Positions 46,001 through 52,774 of a stretch of 64,000 nucleotides of DNA are shown here, in pieces. Under the pieces are notes generated by a model that was given only the letters and a program-made list of their open reading frames with translations, searched no databases and had not been told where the DNA came from. The position numbers were made by a program, and so were the translations under genes. The DNA is from Albugo candida (Eukaryota; Oomycota; Peronosporomycetes; Albuginales). The DNA is taken from NCBI GenBank assembly GCA_040437565.1, contig JBDOQK010000058.1:62001-126000 (forward strand), in the 5' to 3' direction. Positions within the stretch are counted from its first letter, which is position 1, and every line of letters starts with the position of its first letter.

Positions 46001-46339
46001 TTTGATATCGTGCGCGGCCAAAGAAAAACCGCGTAATTTGCTTTGGTGAGAAGCATTTCCTTCTTCTTTGCGCGTTGAAGTTTGTGCATTAAATGTACCG
46101 ATCCAAAAGTCCAAACGAAGGCAAGAGTGAATGTAATTACCAGTAAATCGGTACACGAGTTTCGTGAGTAAAGGAAAGACTGTAAATCTGGCCAACGGCG
46201 GGATAAAGCAGCAGAAGAGGGGGAGAAGGACGGATGTTGCGATCGCTACGATCACAAGCAGCATGTTCCCTTCCAGTTTATGGTCAAACGTGGTGGACAC
46301 TTGGGAAAGCGATTGGGCGTTCTTTATGGAATGTATCAC
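37028..46339 (-). CDS. Giant VPS13-type bridge lipid-transfer protein with EF-hand and two C2 domains
   Basis: Single minus-strand frame, 3103 codons as assembled. Removing the duplicated 587 bp plus 100 N (229 codons) gives about 2874 aa. VPS13-type proteins form long grooves that move lipids at membrane contacts. Order seen: an N-terminal hydrophobic anchor (LLVIVAIATSVLLPLFCC); a divergent chorein-like start; extended repeating-groove region; a pair of EF-hands (43440-43620), the second with a canonical loop DHDGRGNIEFAE; a SHR-BD/VAB-like region (about 39900-42400); a VPS13/ATG2-like C-terminal region (38080-38350) with GVTGIITKPVEGAMKRG; then two C2 domains (about 37700-38010 and 37180-37520). 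The start may be the second Met (46264), just before the anchor. The anchor, EF-hands and paired C2 domains differ from yeast and human VPS13. No introns were seen in this very long gene. Confidence 0.87.
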   Translation of the reverse strand: MIHSIKNAQSLSQVSTTFDHKLEGNMLLVIVAIATSVLLPLFCCFIPPLARFTVFPLLTKLVYRFTGNYIHSCLRLDFWIGTFNAQTSTRKEEGNASHQSKLRGFSLAAHDIKCKKSWLSTFALDKKAIAPIQIEKAEINCVTIHIASTWHIVVEVDDIKVMGSVLQPAALAALEINDVIALKLKEAANWSEIFQEAVEQELKENEGRKQFESQIVKTSVSETEGNDQSNGTDANCFGLSPARKFTLKDRVLQMIFGQIEVRVKNVDLVLKSSSVSMEETNKRNGESILKRVDETSPKIGLELGFSLEKMELRTVIHSDREDHALDDLLMSSQVKVAYKAQISKISISERKGDKLDKETRVDILSIPIIGLDVSVPPIPRLLGLVDPDVSPIPYLHRQGRVDVMFDQVETIQLQTQVSMDILQAFCVPFLNNRTSIDTLKQLADEQSRGYQLNEEDREFYITHCQKSETTSKLSAAEKQGIAEKIYSIESNLLLDDILKLRDAAHGWSRILNASSEVQVGEGVSTADLKAMLEHHSAKPEFTKFAKMEATLLVKKVKILFSMRNYEEVAHMLFENLGGNLTMTTHPSDTSIPCVEADLTLEQTSLVAKRSDSITGGVDAAADRLFYADTAQEDDTRTARMITMNVQLFSSGLQAITADVSDLTFLLKAEPLESFLLFVANFFSRAIHSLSIARPVTDVNALETSTPQQSVFDLPHLAPFTILGGRELQVKAAINNVRLLLLPTAEFDKLHTPHGDARNSTLRNCLDIPITIQVGVKSSADEEEFEIDITEFGILAQYKAAIPSDDDNEHHNESVLTPAAYGCRYRLEQDTTDAFLALADITFRSPDVTIGFSNQSVTLAASCWKALQSIHVTTNEQQRLKVESEIRQGQLREQTEMDVAVERIRRLWKQVGSDESGRVSFDDLMQLVRHAHIGEDLLTHELVSFMRDLYATIDHDGRGNIEFAEMDSFLRSTLTCAKLRNCNLDRNGDLYGSLDLRAGEYTSFEEVSKIAGKRIDTEKELGYTITLPTFIEQFWTLYETETRQSRNCIESSYLTTQKKLVRLLKNYRAAELVWSSLISPELKKNDRPVLDWMLKSYMHCGGSSEYMDAISVLTRKKREELFAVRASELEEAEVEILCAGSGQLDNRQGQSETKKLRVSTRFEIGAIESMLLDTDIPSKYSRANLFIGDVRCSISFFARDIIPLQKLNVAKILSAESTEWAFLFSAKISSTFYNDLVESVEYCVEPWQVLAGLSSEEGESGVSVLMEAQERFQINVSPSLLKVYQSISELVDDNVEKRMTEQVHEPHNLPGTRSRLGDEILIQNLTGSTLKIGTGEGDPLELEPNGRVYTREKALTNPPHKLKGLEIVNYGQLHSSILLPSYGNINAPIRAFDNGKETLHLTISCRLEDPLRRCITFKSSVYIANATADKYTVHYDTEGYKEATPIELRSGGHHALPISVLMGSTAFKARPEHFQDWIVKAKMSNEFFVSEAVVREIEIAQEWKDNKLAQRKGGAIVYGETEDSSATFIKQLSPTVILRRWHLRTHFEWELCILPAFVLRNSLPYRLEYRFLEYQVQTTKWSPRTLLEKVESELHAGESDNVVHGTIESGQDAEVSEISCMLPGYLCVRLVATTSVGKMVSPWSRALLMAVHGAVDHFPTKREIISVSKDVQFNMDXXXXXXXXXXXXXXXXXXXXXXXXXXXXXXXXXXKMSNEFFVSEAVVREIEIAQESKDNKLAQRKGGAIVYGETEDSSATFIKQLSPTVILRRWHLRTHFEWELCILPAFVLRNSLPYRLEYRFLEYQVQTTKWSPRTLLEKVESELHAGESDNVVHGTIESGQDAEVSEISCMLPGYLCVRLVATTSVGKMVSPWSRALLMAVHGAVDHFPTKREIISVSKDVQFNMDRLTDSSHPRMVRFSVSYWIVNNTSLDLMYSPKNAVEVPQSAEFQYPVITELPENRLRLRPAKLKSELPQSWTAIGSISDSIFAKIPLNDQILENSTWCDPINTTAISTEGECVCGANVIAVKIEGLYGVFESTIALTLSPRYFVQNRLKQDIWLQVFSSSESSSEKVMDPFKKRNAEDVSRVRIGLKDDEVVPLYHFASLRKDSTAKANKFMSISFTEKWDHGNGWSFVIPLTVASDMYFQLYSPTRKQMIICLASIQIVDMYVYVILSDVSTAPPYRIENYTPFSIEYCQLGSSGSLFSGTERESKEVVKSGRWRALAWHNPASKERMIEVRVTHCNGKTLPQKLDLDYVGYQTPLKIEIPTEKTTRCSEISVQVFVAENTRVLKLIEKDVELRQFESQEAELVVELQQRKVLYASVFDIRFLGIGLSLFDALPQEILLISVDLLQIQKSASSLAWKCSIFHCQVDNMLSTARFPVILNPLNSGFSVKSTNEDAAPLFQISLEADLSAKIGIFKLLDVNLGSICVKIDLDYVFSLVKLLDPYFSSSKIILATSRRMREKTLKRTAPSMTLFSADENIRSNAIYFDLLRIHALSVDLEYILTRKDIVSTTQGGSHSVVFGLLSQVVGLIGSNLGGSPYLRFNQIVIARCFSTKERLKNQLIQNFVRQAVVQAYRLIGSADIIGDPIGLVEDLGSGVIEFFKITKDEVTGDAQTRGEGVRVLGKTLAKSGADTITKITGSLDRFIGEFADEETAHRNSDCSEDSSPGTTGIGVLDGGLKFAKDFGKGVTGIITKPVEGAMKRGVTGLMQGAVQGIAGPGVVILKQITSTTHSLALGVQSTVVDRSPFGGRRRYVKPTIRKDSIDAHEHDETESKPTEMVLEVIAAKELVSGRSTDASCVVELDGRVILKTKTLYNTCNPTWQEKTAVELKGSEKKVQLEVRDTYGGTIERAIGQSILTIEQLREDFRPPKYGSDLAKWVMTGVKPGDTSKNSSHHVREKQYPLLKPAEASTKDRMAELYEVAITVSKMHHFDTSTLSASNFGMGALIRRDHPNLSPYVIISMGQAMCKTEIAKPTYASPSNGQHGEKECIATAEWNQTFTFVYDPSRRTINAQFAVKDKSTFHDGSLANATLNIPTESLKESNEMNTLKLYSAEKDKEDQCIGYLDVRMRLLKPPKVKTEHQKPLEGVVIGKICIACDFR
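40628..41901. repeat. Assembly gap flanked by 587-bp direct copies inside the VPS13-like gene
   Basis: Bases 40628-41214 recur as 41315-41901 around exactly 100 N (41215-41314). I see one mismatch: G at 41148 against C at 41835, which changes Ser to Trp in the minus-strand product. The 687-bp unit is a multiple of three, so the frame is not broken and the artefact is easily missed in the predicted protein. Confidence 0.9.
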
Positions 46340-47135
46340 CCTTGGATCTTTGATGTCGGTTGTGTACCTTCGTACGACATCTGAATGTCACACGGAATCT
46401 AGAAACCTATCGAGTTGTTTTTCGACTTTTGGAATCAAACAGTCGGATTGCGGGGTGTGCCAATTCATCAATTGTTCTACTCGTCCTTTCATTTATTACA
46501 GGCACTGTGTACTAATGCGGTACAATTGCTGACTAAGTTGACTTTTTTGCCATGTGTTTCCTGATACATATGTGAAACATTCATAGAATCCCCTACTTGG
46601 GAGAGGTGAGCAACATGCACGCGCAAGTCAATTCTTTTTTATGGTCCAATCTCTTAAGTATTGTCCATTCTATGCGAAAAATTTATTAGCTACATATAAA
46701 GATAAAGAGTGTACGTTTCTGAAACTGCACACACACATCTACTGAGACATGCATGCTCGGTATAGTAAGAGACTGTCAGTATTTGGATACTATAAATGGT
46801 CGGTCGATAAAGTTAAACTTATGTCCGGAACGAATCCGAATTCGCAGATCCCAGCCCCTAACCAGTTCCGTCCGCCCTAAAACAATATTGCCTAGCAATA
46901 CAAACATCAAGTATATACTCTCTTAGAATGCAACCGACCAACTGCTTACGTCAGTCTCATGTGTAACAATTCACCGACCATCAAACGTTTTGATGACCCA
47001 ATCTATATACAAATCGAGAATATTACGACTATCAAGTTCGACCGACCAGCTGTGGTTTAATTTTCTCGGTTTGTTTCGAAATTGTTTGAGCGGAGCTCAT
47101 TATCACAATTACTTTGTATTGATCATTTACAAAAT
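46340..47135. other. Intergenic region, upstream of two divergent genes
   Basis: About 800 bp between the VPS13-like start and the next plus-strand gene. The element CCGACCA occurs three times (about 46935, 46974 and 47040), and could be a spaced regulatory motif or chance. No RNA gene or repeat was recognised. Confidence 0.4.
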
Positions 47136-47426
47136 ATGACTTTATGCGTAATATCGCCGATTGATACATCTGAGAAATGCTTCTCGCGCAAGCGTGGACA
47201 TGCTCAAGTTGAGGATCTGGCTATCTGGGAACCCATTGAGTGTGGATCGAATGAATTGGACGATGATCTGAGTTGGGAATTGGAAATGGAAAACACTAAA
47301 CGACATTGCCACCGCAACGAGATTTTCATTGGTCTGAAATGGGACGTCAAAGTTATAGAAAGTCAATTAGTCGAAGCGGAAGCCAAGTTGCGCGATTTGA
47401 AAGCACTCCTATTATCAGCGCAATGA
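47136..47426 (+). CDS. Small unknown protein with C-terminal coiled coil
   Basis: A 96-codon intronless frame from the ATG at 47136. The middle is acidic (NELDDDLSWELEME). The C-terminus from about residue 68 forms a heptad-like coiled coil (DVKVIESQLVEAEAKLRDLK), which supports real coding. No family was recognised. It lies between the VPS13-like gene and ATG5, about 215 bp upstream of ATG5 on the same strand. Confidence 0.5.
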   Translation: MTLCVISPIDTSEKCFSRKRGHAQVEDLAIWEPIECGSNELDDDLSWELEMENTKRHCHRNEIFIGLKWDVKVIESQLVEAEAKLRDLKALLLSAQ

Positions 47427-47642
47427 ATGATTTCAACATGTGAAATATGACAACATCAAAATCGCAACTCTTCTCTATGCAGAAATGGTGGTGGCTCCCA
47501 TTTCCGCATTATCTGCGCGGTTCTGACAGAGGAATTAAATGGTTTAAATGATTGAATTGAAACTTGTAGACTATTGTATAAATATAATCAAATCTTATAG
47601 TGCTGTTCCATAACCGTAGTACCGTATCTCTCACTTTTCATC

Positions 47643-48689
47643 ATGACGGAATGCGCAGAACAATTGGATCAATTGCTTTGGGAGGGTCAAATTCCAGTCT
47701 GTTTCTCTCTAAATGCTTCAGAAGCATCCGTAATGAATCCACCAGAGCCATTCTACGTACGTGAGAAACATTTCATTCATAAGTGCGCTTTTTAATTGAA
47801 CTCAGGCGATGATTCCGCGCTTGAGTTATCTCCCTGCATATATCCAAGGCGTAATAAGTCATTTCAAGCATGCGATCCCTTCTATTCACCTTGGCAATGC
47901 TTTGAAACCCAACCAAGTCTGGTTTGACCATGAAGGAATTCCTTTGAAATGGCATTATCCTGTTGGTGTTTTATTCGATTTATTTCTCACGGAAAGGAAC
48001 CAACAGAAGCCCCGATGTCCATGGAAACTCGGCGTACATTTCCATTCGTTTCCGAATCGAATGGTACATTCAATAGACATTCATACAACAGTTTCCAATG
48101 TTGCAGTTTGTAGGTGCTGCCTCTGGAAAATGAAAAATCTATCGAGAGTCATTTCATGCAAAGTTTGAAGCAAGTACGTTGATTTCACGCAAGTTCAGCA
48201 GCAGAAAGTGATAGATGTGCTATGAATAGTCTACATTTGCGCGTCTTGGGAGTAGCAAACTCATTATGCGCATGTCGGAAGCACAACAACGCCAAATGTG
48301 GCAGAGTGTAGTTCAAAGTATGTTGCAGTATAAACTTATAAAGGCTCCTTCATAATGCGTTTTTTGTTGCAGGAAGTGGAGCGAAATTCAATGAAGCGAT
48401 CAAAGAATTGTACGATACAAACACCGCCGATAGCCCGATTCCGGTCCGTTTATTGGTCGGGAACGCGCCTTTTGTTCAATTACGCGTGCTGCCAGAAGAA
48501 CACGGTACGCTCCAAAAGTTGTTATGTTGGGCGTGGAATGGATCTTCCACGGATGCTGGAAATGTGGATAACGTCATGATTCATGGTGTCCTTGTACCGA
48601 CGTCTTTGGCAGTAGCGCTGGTGTACCGCTACTTTGCGTATCCGGATGGTTTCTTGTACATTGTTGTTGGAAGGTTGCAGGAAGAGTGA
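47643..48689 (+). CDS. ATG5: Autophagy protein ATG5 (five exons)
   Basis: ATG5 is conjugated to ATG12 and, with ATG16, directs ATG8 lipidation on forming autophagosomes. Exons by hand: 47643-47756, 47806-48063, 48114-48173, 48230-48317, 48373-48689, with introns of 49, 50, 56 and 55 nt. The 278-aa product matches the usual ATG5 length (about 275). Seen: LLWEGQIPVCFSL at the N-terminus, then MIPRLSYLPAYI and IPLKWHYPVGVLFDL, the strongest family signatures. IESHFMQSLKQ and the C-terminal block with VMIHGVLVPTSL and YPDGFLYIVV also match. The ATG12 acceptor lysine is expected in the exon 3-4 region; the exon 3 lysine in SLKQ is a candidate. AK7 starts 45 bp downstream. Confidence 0.92.
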
Positions 48690-48734
48690 TGGGTCGTTAA
48701 GGTCAAGCCTGGAGAGACACTTATAATCGCGATT

Positions 48735-51206
48735 ATGAGAGTGTTTGTCCATGATCTAACAACGACGCTGGGGAAGGAGCTAATAGCGTTATTTGAAAAG
48801 ACGGACGATGAAGAAAGATATCAAATTGTTGGAGCTGTTTCAAAGCAGAGTCAAGTTGCACAATACACCAGTCGACTTACTAGTGGCAATGTCGCAACCA
48901 TTGAGGAGCCAGTCGTATGGATTGCTGATTCCAAGAAACTGGAGGAAATGGTTAAGAAGTGTGATATTGTTATCGCATCGATAATACCATACCTTCCACC
49001 GCCATTGTCGTTTGAATTTCGTGGAGCCAAAGGATTGGAAGATGCGAGCAATACTGTTATAGTGCCAACCAGTCCGCCAGGATTGAAACACTCTGCATTG
49101 GAAGTTTTGAAATACCTCACAGTGGGCTGTGAACAATCGGCAGAAGCCAATACAGATATTCCTCGTCGGTTTATCGCGATCTCGAGTGTTTTATCCTGGG
49201 GTAACAATGATGCTTATTCAAAGACAAAAGATCGGCTTTTTTACAAGGAAGAGCAATTCAAAATACGAAAGCCAAACAAGCGATATTTGAGTTTGAAGGC
49301 TATTGAGACACAAATCCTATCAGCAAAGAGACCAGGTAAATTAGACACATTCGTGATTGGTGCGGGACTTATTTACGGAGGATTGGAAACACAATTGGGC
49401 CTTTTGTTTAAGAAAGCTTGGATGCATCCTGATCAAGATTTGATGGTTCCATGTGTGCAGCAGACGCTGCATGGTGGCAATCGTATACCGAGCATTAGTG
49501 TGTTTGATCTTGCAATCTTCACGCATGCGCTTGCTTGCATACCAATTGCTTCTCAGTCTAAGCAGTACTTGATCGCGGTCGATACCGCATCGAAGCGTGT
49601 CACATTACGGGATGTATGTCGTGGGATAAGCTGTGCATTGGGAAATGGACGTATTCGCATTGTGGACGATGTTTTGAACGACAGACAGCTTAGTGAATGG
49701 ATGATCACGGAGGATGATGAGCAGTGGGAACCGCTTCAATTGAATTTGTGTTTTGACGTCGATGAATCTCAGTTGAATATGATTTCGGAGGAAAATGGCG
49801 AAAATAACGAAAATGGGATCAAAAATGGGACAGAGTTTCCTCTGATGTTTCAGATTGTCGATTCCAAACGCTGGAAACACATGGAAGGTGGTCTTCTTGG
49901 TCATTTAACGTTTTTCGTCAAAGACTTCATACAGCAATTTGACTTAAAGCCGACCAAGATCATCGTATTGGGATGCCCCCAAAGTGGGAAAACGGTACTG
50001 AGTCACAAATTAGCCTTCGAGTATCACGTCGAGCAAATCACAATGGGGCAATTGGTGCTGAACTTGCTTACTTTGGACCCAGCACCTGCGTCCATGCAAA
50101 GTATTCAAGATCAAATACGGACATGGAAAGAGACAATGGAATCGGAAGATAGTACCGCGAAGCATTTTTCCGATGAAGAATGGACACATCTTGCGTTAAA
50201 AGCGCTCGATGAAGGCACTCTGGTAAAGCTCGTATGTTGGAAGCTTTGGAGCCCACGATGTCGGAATCATGGTTACGTTCTGGATGGATTTCCAGGATCG
50301 TCTGCACTTGCAGAAGCGCTCTTTGCTGCAGATAATTCAAGATTCCAACTTTTGACGGAACATTTGACAACTGATCTGACAGCTGAAAACGAATCTCCAG
50401 TCGAGGAAGAAGCAATCATAACGGAAGAAGAGAGGCTGGAGAAAGTATTGGCTTCTCTACAACCCATGGAACGTTCATCATGGCCAAATCGAGTGCTTAT
50501 GCTGCATGTGACCCGAGAATTGGCAGTGGAAAGAGCACAAAATCTATCTGAAGAAATAGCTATTCGCACTGGCAACACGCAACTCGACTTTGAGAAACGA
50601 TGGGAAGAGTTTGAGCAGAAGAGAGACTCACTTTTACACGTATTTGAAACCGGTTTGACAACTTCATCTGCGGAAGCAGACGGAGCTCAATCTGATGCCA
50701 TAACACCGGTGAAACATGTCCTCGATCAAGACGATGAGCGCTCAGGTATCGAAATATTCGAGCTGCAACTTGAATTCCCAACCGCTTACATGGAAGAGTA
50801 TCTCTACGCCCAACCTATCCGTCAATACATCGAAGGAGCGAATCCCCGCCATAATTTCCACCCGACGACCACCGAGATTCAAGAATTCAAGGATCAAAAG
50901 GCTTTAAAAAAGCACGAAGAAGAGCTCAAAATTGCAAAATTGCAGCAAGAGGAAGATGAGCGTCTTGCTGAAGAATCAATGCAAAAGCTTGCTGCTGATC
51001 AAAGACGTTTCGAGATCCTCGAGAGGGAAGAAAAGGAACTCCTTGAAGCTCGAGCAAAGCCATTACGAGAATACCTTATGGATAATGTCCTTCCAGCGTT
51101 GACCGAAGGTGTCTTAGAGATTGTCAAAAATCAACCAGCCGATCCCATCGATTATTTGGCGGAATTCTTATTTCGAAAAGCGGTCGAATACGAAGAAATC
51201 AAGTGA
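48735..51206 (+). CDS. AK7: Adenylate kinase 7 (Rossmann + adenylate kinase + DPY-30)
   Basis: Intronless, 823 aa. AK7 is a cilium/flagellum-associated enzyme that interconverts 2 ADP with ATP and AMP to supply axonemal energy. Order seen: an N-terminal SDR-like Rossmann region (residues 1 to about 310, from MRVFVHDLTTTLGKEL); an adenylate kinase domain beginning with the P-loop GCPQSGKTVLSHKLA (about 415); a glutamate-rich coiled coil (about 715-775); and a C-terminal DPY-30 motif (LREYLMDNVLPALTEGVLEI). This is the full AK7 architecture at close to the human length (723 aa). It fits an organism that still makes flagellated zoospores. Flanking genes lie 45 bp upstream (ATG5) and about 60 bp downstream (enolase). 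Confidence 0.93.
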   Translation: MRVFVHDLTTTLGKELIALFEKTDDEERYQIVGAVSKQSQVAQYTSRLTSGNVATIEEPVVWIADSKKLEEMVKKCDIVIASIIPYLPPPLSFEFRGAKGLEDASNTVIVPTSPPGLKHSALEVLKYLTVGCEQSAEANTDIPRRFIAISSVLSWGNNDAYSKTKDRLFYKEEQFKIRKPNKRYLSLKAIETQILSAKRPGKLDTFVIGAGLIYGGLETQLGLLFKKAWMHPDQDLMVPCVQQTLHGGNRIPSISVFDLAIFTHALACIPIASQSKQYLIAVDTASKRVTLRDVCRGISCALGNGRIRIVDDVLNDRQLSEWMITEDDEQWEPLQLNLCFDVDESQLNMISEENGENNENGIKNGTEFPLMFQIVDSKRWKHMEGGLLGHLTFFVKDFIQQFDLKPTKIIVLGCPQSGKTVLSHKLAFEYHVEQITMGQLVLNLLTLDPAPASMQSIQDQIRTWKETMESEDSTAKHFSDEEWTHLALKALDEGTLVKLVCWKLWSPRCRNHGYVLDGFPGSSALAEALFAADNSRFQLLTEHLTTDLTAENESPVEEEAIITEEERLEKVLASLQPMERSSWPNRVLMLHVTRELAVERAQNLSEEIAIRTGNTQLDFEKRWEEFEQKRDSLLHVFETGLTTSSAEADGAQSDAITPVKHVLDQDDERSGIEIFELQLEFPTAYMEEYLYAQPIRQYIEGANPRHNFHPTTTEIQEFKDQKALKKHEEELKIAKLQQEEDERLAEESMQKLAADQRRFEILEREEKELLEARAKPLREYLMDNVLPALTEGVLEIVKNQPADPIDYLAEFLFRKAVEYEEIK

Positions 51207-51267
51207 TTGAATGCATCCGATTGGTCAAAAAGTGTCTGTCATAGCAGCCGCTCATTTATCGCATTCC

Positions 51268-52656
51268 ATGTCGACGTTTTTAACTCGTCCATTTGTTTTG
51301 TCAGCATCTCGACTTTCCGGCGTTCGCTTTGGAAGTAGTGCTACTACAATCCAATCTATCCATGCGCGAGAGATTCTTGACAGTCGAGGTAATCCGACGG
51401 TCGAAGTGGATCTCAAATTGTCCAATTCCGACATTACTCATCGAGCATCTGTGCCTTCTGGAGCCTCAACGGGAATTCACGAAGCAGTGGAAATGCGTGA
51501 TGGGGGATCACGATATTTAGGGAAGGGAGTTCGAAATGCCGTCAACAATGTGAACAAATTGATCATGCCGAAACTCAAAGGAATGGATCCCACCAATCAG
51601 CGTGAGATTGATACGATATTGCTTCATTTGGATGGAACCGAGAACAAGAGTAAACTTGGTGCAAATGCGATTCTTGGAGTCTCGCTAGCGGTTGCAAAAG
51701 CAGGTGCAGCAGCTAAACATATTCCTCTATTCCAACATTTTGCCGATCTCATCAAAAATGAACATCTGGTACTACCTGTGCCCTCACTTAACGTAATCAA
51801 TGGTGGATCTCATGCAGGAAACAAACTCGCATTCCAAGAATTTATGATCATGCCGACCGGAGCGGATTCATTCTCGGAAGCAATGGCAATTGGCAGTGAA
51901 GTGTATCATCATCTGAGAAACGTGATCAAGAAAAAGTATGGCCAAGATGCCACAAATGTCGGCGATGAAGGTGGTTTTGCTCCGAGCATCCAAAGCAATC
52001 GCGAAGGTGTCGAGCTCCTAATGACCGCCATCGAGAAAGCCGGTTATACCGGTAAAATCGATATCGCAATGGATGTGGCGTCTTCAGAGTTTTACACTGC
52101 CGACAAACAGTATGATTTGGATTTCAAAGGCGGAGAGAACAAAGATCAAACACAGCTGCTTAGCGGAGAAGCGCTTGGACAATTGTATCAAGATTTGATC
52201 AAAGAATTCCCAATTGTTTCCATCGAAGATCCATTTGATCAAGACGATTGGTCGAATTATTCTCAATTGACAGCAACGATTGGTCAAAATGTCCAGATTG
52301 TCGGTGATGATTTATTATGTACGAATCCAAAACGGATTAAGACGGCTTTATCGAAGAAAGCATGTAATGCGCTTTTACTGAAAGTGAATCAGATTGGAAG
52401 TGTGAGTGAATCCGTGGATGCAGTGGCGCTTGCGCAAGAGAATGGATGGGGAGTCATGACAAGCCATCGAAGCGGCGAAACTGAAGATTCATATATCGCG
52501 GATTTGGCCGTCGGATTGAGTACGGGTCAAATCAAAACGGGCGCTCCATGTCGATCGGAACGTCTCGCAAAGTACAATCAATTACTTCGTATCGAAGAAA
52601 TGCTTGGGAAGGATGCAAAGTACGCAGGCAAAGCTTTCCGTAACCCAAAGCAGTAA
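51268..52656 (+). CDS. ENO: Enolase with probable mitochondrial presequence
   Basis: Intronless. From the ATG at 51268 the protein is 462 aa, about 30 longer than cytosolic enolase. It converts 2-phosphoglycerate to phosphoenolpyruvate. Seen: the catalytic and metal-site blocks [68 protein letters not shown] and [20 protein letters not shown]. The extra N-terminus ([20 protein letters not shown]) is rich in Arg/Ser/Leu without acids, as in a mitochondrial targeting peptide, before the mature start [18 protein letters not shown]. An in-frame ATG at 51211 would add 19 residues. Stramenopiles are known to place the lower half of glycolysis in mitochondria, which fits. AK7 ends only 4 bp before the upstream ATG. 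Confidence 0.94.
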   Translation: MSTFLTRPFVLSASRLSGVRFGSSATTIQSIHAREILDSRGNPTVEVDLKLSNSDITHRASVPSGASTGIHEAVEMRDGGSRYLGKGVRNAVNNVNKLIMPKLKGMDPTNQREIDTILLHLDGTENKSKLGANAILGVSLAVAKAGAAAKHIPLFQHFADLIKNEHLVLPVPSLNVINGGSHAGNKLAFQEFMIMPTGADSFSEAMAIGSEVYHHLRNVIKKKYGQDATNVGDEGGFAPSIQSNREGVELLMTAIEKAGYTGKIDIAMDVASSEFYTADKQYDLDFKGGENKDQTQLLSGEALGQLYQDLIKEFPIVSIEDPFDQDDWSNYSQLTATIGQNVQIVGDDLLCTNPKRIKTALSKKACNALLLKVNQIGSVSESVDAVALAQENGWGVMTSHRSGETEDSYIADLAVGLSTGQIKTGAPCRSERLAKYNQLLRIEEMLGKDAKYAGKAFRNPKQ

Positions 52657-52774
52657 TCGCGTAATGTGTTGCATGAAGGACAGTGTAACTGAACTCTGGT
52701 TGGTCAAAATAAATAATCTCATTCGGAACTAACAGAGCGTTCTTGTGAGTTCATTTTCGGAATTTAAGCATGTT

